Source: Psychromonas sp. B3M02 (GTDB lineage Bacteria; Pseudomonadota; Gammaproteobacteria; Enterobacterales; Psychromonadaceae). From it: DNA of 35,313 bases. Shown here piece after piece: positions 34,236 through 35,313 of the stretch; within the stretch, counting starts at the first letter, position 1, and each line of letters begins with the position of its first letter. Under the pieces are notes generated by a model. That model did no database searches. It was not told where the DNA came from and saw only the letters and a list, made by a program, of their open reading frames with translations. The stretch covers positions 1-35,313 of the forward strand of contig NZ_QOCB01000129.1 in the NCBI RefSeq assembly GCF_003318165.1. Reading direction: 5' to 3'. The position numbers were made by a program, and so were the translations under genes.

Positions 34236-34589
34236 TTACTTAAAGTCATTTAAGCGTGTTAATACCTCATTAAAAACAATAGGAGCAACGCTTTTTTCAA
34301 TCTCAGTTAAGCTTTTCTTTTTAAATATTTCACTGAGAAATGCACATAAATAAGTTAAAGGCGCATGCGCAAATAATTTTGGGTTAGAGAGGTAATCATT
34401 ACCTCGGTGACTCATCCAAGCTGCGTTGTCCTCTTGATCCATAAAGTGACCACGTAAGATAACCTCTTGTAACTTTTCTAATAATTGGTGGTAATCAAAA
34501 TAATCGCTTTCAAAGTCGACTTTATAAGATGCGATTAGATTAATTGTGTCTTGTTTAGGTAAGTTATTAAGTTGATGTATATTGCTCAT
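34236..34589 (-). CDS. Uncharacterised 117-residue protein
   Basis: I do not recognise a family. The protein is soluble and probably mostly helical, with no signal or membrane segment. It has a distinctive central part (RGHFMDQEDNAAWMSHRGND) rich in Asp, His and Arg. A C-terminal helical part follows, ending VFNEVLTRLNDFK. The start is the ATG at 34587-34589, because GGAG lies seven bases upstream. An ATG five codons earlier (34602-34604) would put that Shine-Dalgarno inside the gene. The upstream region has a tandem 15-base repeat and, further away, a CRP-like site. It appears to be monocistronic. Confidence 0.7.
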   Translation of the reverse strand: MSNIHQLNNLPKQDTINLIASYKVDFESDYFDYHQLLEKLQEVILRGHFMDQEDNAAWMSHRGNDYLSNPKLFAHAPLTYLCAFLSEIFKKKSLTEIEKSVAPIVFNEVLTRLNDFK

Positions 34590-34605
34590 TTTCGGGCTCC
34601 TCATT

Positions 34606-34636
34606 GTACGGTTTTAAAAAAGTACGGTTTTAAAAA
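34606..34636. repeat. Tandem direct repeat upstream of the 117-residue gene
   Basis: GTACGGTTTTAAAAA occurs twice, at 34606-34620 and 34622-34636, identical over 15 bases with a 16-base period. It lies in the leader of the gene at 34236-34589, directly ahead of its Shine-Dalgarno. Confidence 0.8.
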
Positions 34637-34745
34637 TTCGATTTATCAATGTGGTCTAAAAATTAGCATATTTTTATGACGTATTTGTTATTCAAGGTGG
34701 CAGTTTTAGAGATTGATGAACTGTATGCGTTTCTTAGTAAAAAAA

Positions 34746-34761
34746 TGTGATTAAGGTCACC
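34746..34761. promoter_or_regulatory. CRP-like binding site
   Basis: TGTGATTAAGGTCACC matches the CRP consensus TGTGA-N6-TCACA at nine of ten core positions. It lies in the 261-bp spacer between the META-domain gene and the 117-residue gene. Only the latter is downstream of it on either strand, about 157 bases away. No convincing -10 was found at a typical CRP distance. Confidence 0.5.
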
Positions 34762-34812
34762 GTTACTTGATAGAAAGTCTGTAGAGGAAAGGTGTTTAGG
34801 GTATGAAATGAT

Positions 34813-34839
34813 AGCCGACTGTTTAGTAAACAACCGGCT
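34813..34839 (-). terminator. Hairpin after the META-domain gene
   Basis: An outer AGCCG/CGGCT stem and an inner TGTTT/AAACA stem, separated by a symmetric two-base internal loop, form a hairpin 12 bases after the lipoprotein gene's stop. The minus-strand exit is only weakly T-rich (ATCATTTC). Confidence 0.5.
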
Positions 34840-34850
34840 TACAGCATCAA

Positions 34851-35282
34851 TTAATTAACTGTTTTAAGTAATTGGTAAGTTAAAGAGTGTTTATTATTAC
34901 CAATAATTAAAGAGTCTTGATCAACCATCACATTTGACCAATCACTCAGTACACTGGTGACATCCATCTCAACGCCATTTTTTAGTTCATCACACATCTT
35001 ACGAGTGTTAGCCATATCAGTAATACGTAGTTGATTATCACTAAATTCTGCTTTACCAATGAAGTTGTTACAGCCTAGGTTACCGGTACTTTTGTTTTGT
35101 GGGTCGATAGTAAGTGTACTATTGATCACTGTGGCTAACTGAATATTATCAACATGAGTTAATTTCCAGTTATGTTGCAATTGTTCTATTTTTACTTCTT
35201 GTGGAATGATTTGTGTTTCTGCAGTACAAGCACCCAAGATTACACTACTCAGTATTAGCGTAATCGCTTTAACAGTTTTCAT
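34851..35282 (-). CDS. META-domain lipoprotein (HslJ-like)
   Basis: The 143-residue protein has a lipoprotein signal peptide with the lipobox LGAC, giving lipidated Cys19. A META domain follows with the family pattern: HNWKLTHV near the start, GCNNFIGKAEF (about 69-79) and the LRITDMANTRKMC segment. HslJ of E. coli is a META-domain lipoprotein linked to heat shock and novobiocin tolerance, but the function of this one is not shown. The start has GGAT nine bases upstream. Only 31 bases of upstream sequence remain before the window ends, so promoter and neighbours cannot be judged. Confidence 0.87.
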   Translation of the reverse strand: MKTVKAITLILSSVILGACTAETQIIPQEVKIEQLQHNWKLTHVDNIQLATVINSTLTIDPQNKSTGNLGCNNFIGKAEFSDNQLRITDMANTRKMCDELKNGVEMDVTSVLSDWSNVMVDQDSLIIGNNKHSLTYQLLKTVN

Positions 35283-35313
35283 AATATTTAATCCATTTAA
35301 TATGTAGATATTG

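Noticed and set aside
34784-34811. Strong Shine-Dalgarno-like GAGGAAAGG followed by ATG AAA TGA
   Set aside because: The frame is two codons long. Without conservation data a start-stop element cannot be supported.
1-35313. Search for tRNA or rRNA genes, insertion sequences, integrases, CRISPR arrays and prophage genes
   Set aside because: None was recognised on either strand; the window reads as ordinary chromosomal backbone with accessory operons.

Overview
The window is a gene-dense, AT-rich stretch of a gammaproteobacterial chromosome. It holds 32 protein genes, no RNA genes and no mobile elements. Gene content points to a motile, facultatively anaerobic, Gram-negative marine-type gammaproteobacterium related to the Vibrio/Psychromonas/Shewanella range: GspA/GspB, a sigma-28-type promoter before a chemoreceptor, menaquinone genes, HemG, LpxL and GlnE. 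The genus is an inference, with Psychromonas only a guess.

Region 1 (1-18.3 kb) is an expanded version of a block that is compact in E. coli (glnE, ygiF, ygiM, cca, bacA/uppP, folB, plsY). Here gloA and plsY lie on the minus strand, and folB-folK-uppP run divergently from plsY. cca follows, then gspA-gspB, a YgiM-like SH3 protein, the phosphate pair DUF47-pit, ygiF, a short chemoreceptor, a four-gene PspA-family operon and glnE. The ancestral genes keep their order, and the accessory modules sit between them.

The most interesting accessory module is the minus-strand operon at 12923-15135: DUF2170 (YjfI), a PspA/IM30 paralog (YjfJ), DUF2491 (YjfK) and a small protein that looks like two ribbon-helix-helix units. 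Its promoter lies in three tandem palindromes, which suggests that the small protein may be an autoregulator (inference).

Region 2 (18.3-25.6 kb) carries an LpxL-type lipid A acyltransferase and a membrane-bound PAS-PAS-GGDEF protein. That protein has a degenerate catalytic site, a retained RxxD inhibitory-site motif and a four-cysteine cluster. Next come menC-menE, with 7-nt overlapping frames, downstream of dnaB. The menC ribosome binding site can fold into a hairpin.

Region 3 (25.6-33.1 kb) is a plus-strand run: plsB, a rhodanese, yigZ, trkH, hemG and then recQ. The yigZ-trkH-hemG order is the E. coli one. Region 4 (33.1-35.3 kb) has a YdjM-like membrane hydrolase, an unrecognised 117-residue protein and a META-domain (HslJ-like) lipoprotein, all on the minus strand, with a CRP-like site in the spacer.

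Several starts were chosen inside longer open frames because a Shine-Dalgarno sequence and family alignment favour them. This applies to gspA, the YgiM-like gene, ygiF, the chemoreceptor, all four genes of the PspA-family operon except pspA, plsB, the rhodanese gene, yigZ, recQ and the 117-residue protein. All family assignments come from reading motifs by eye; no database search was possible.
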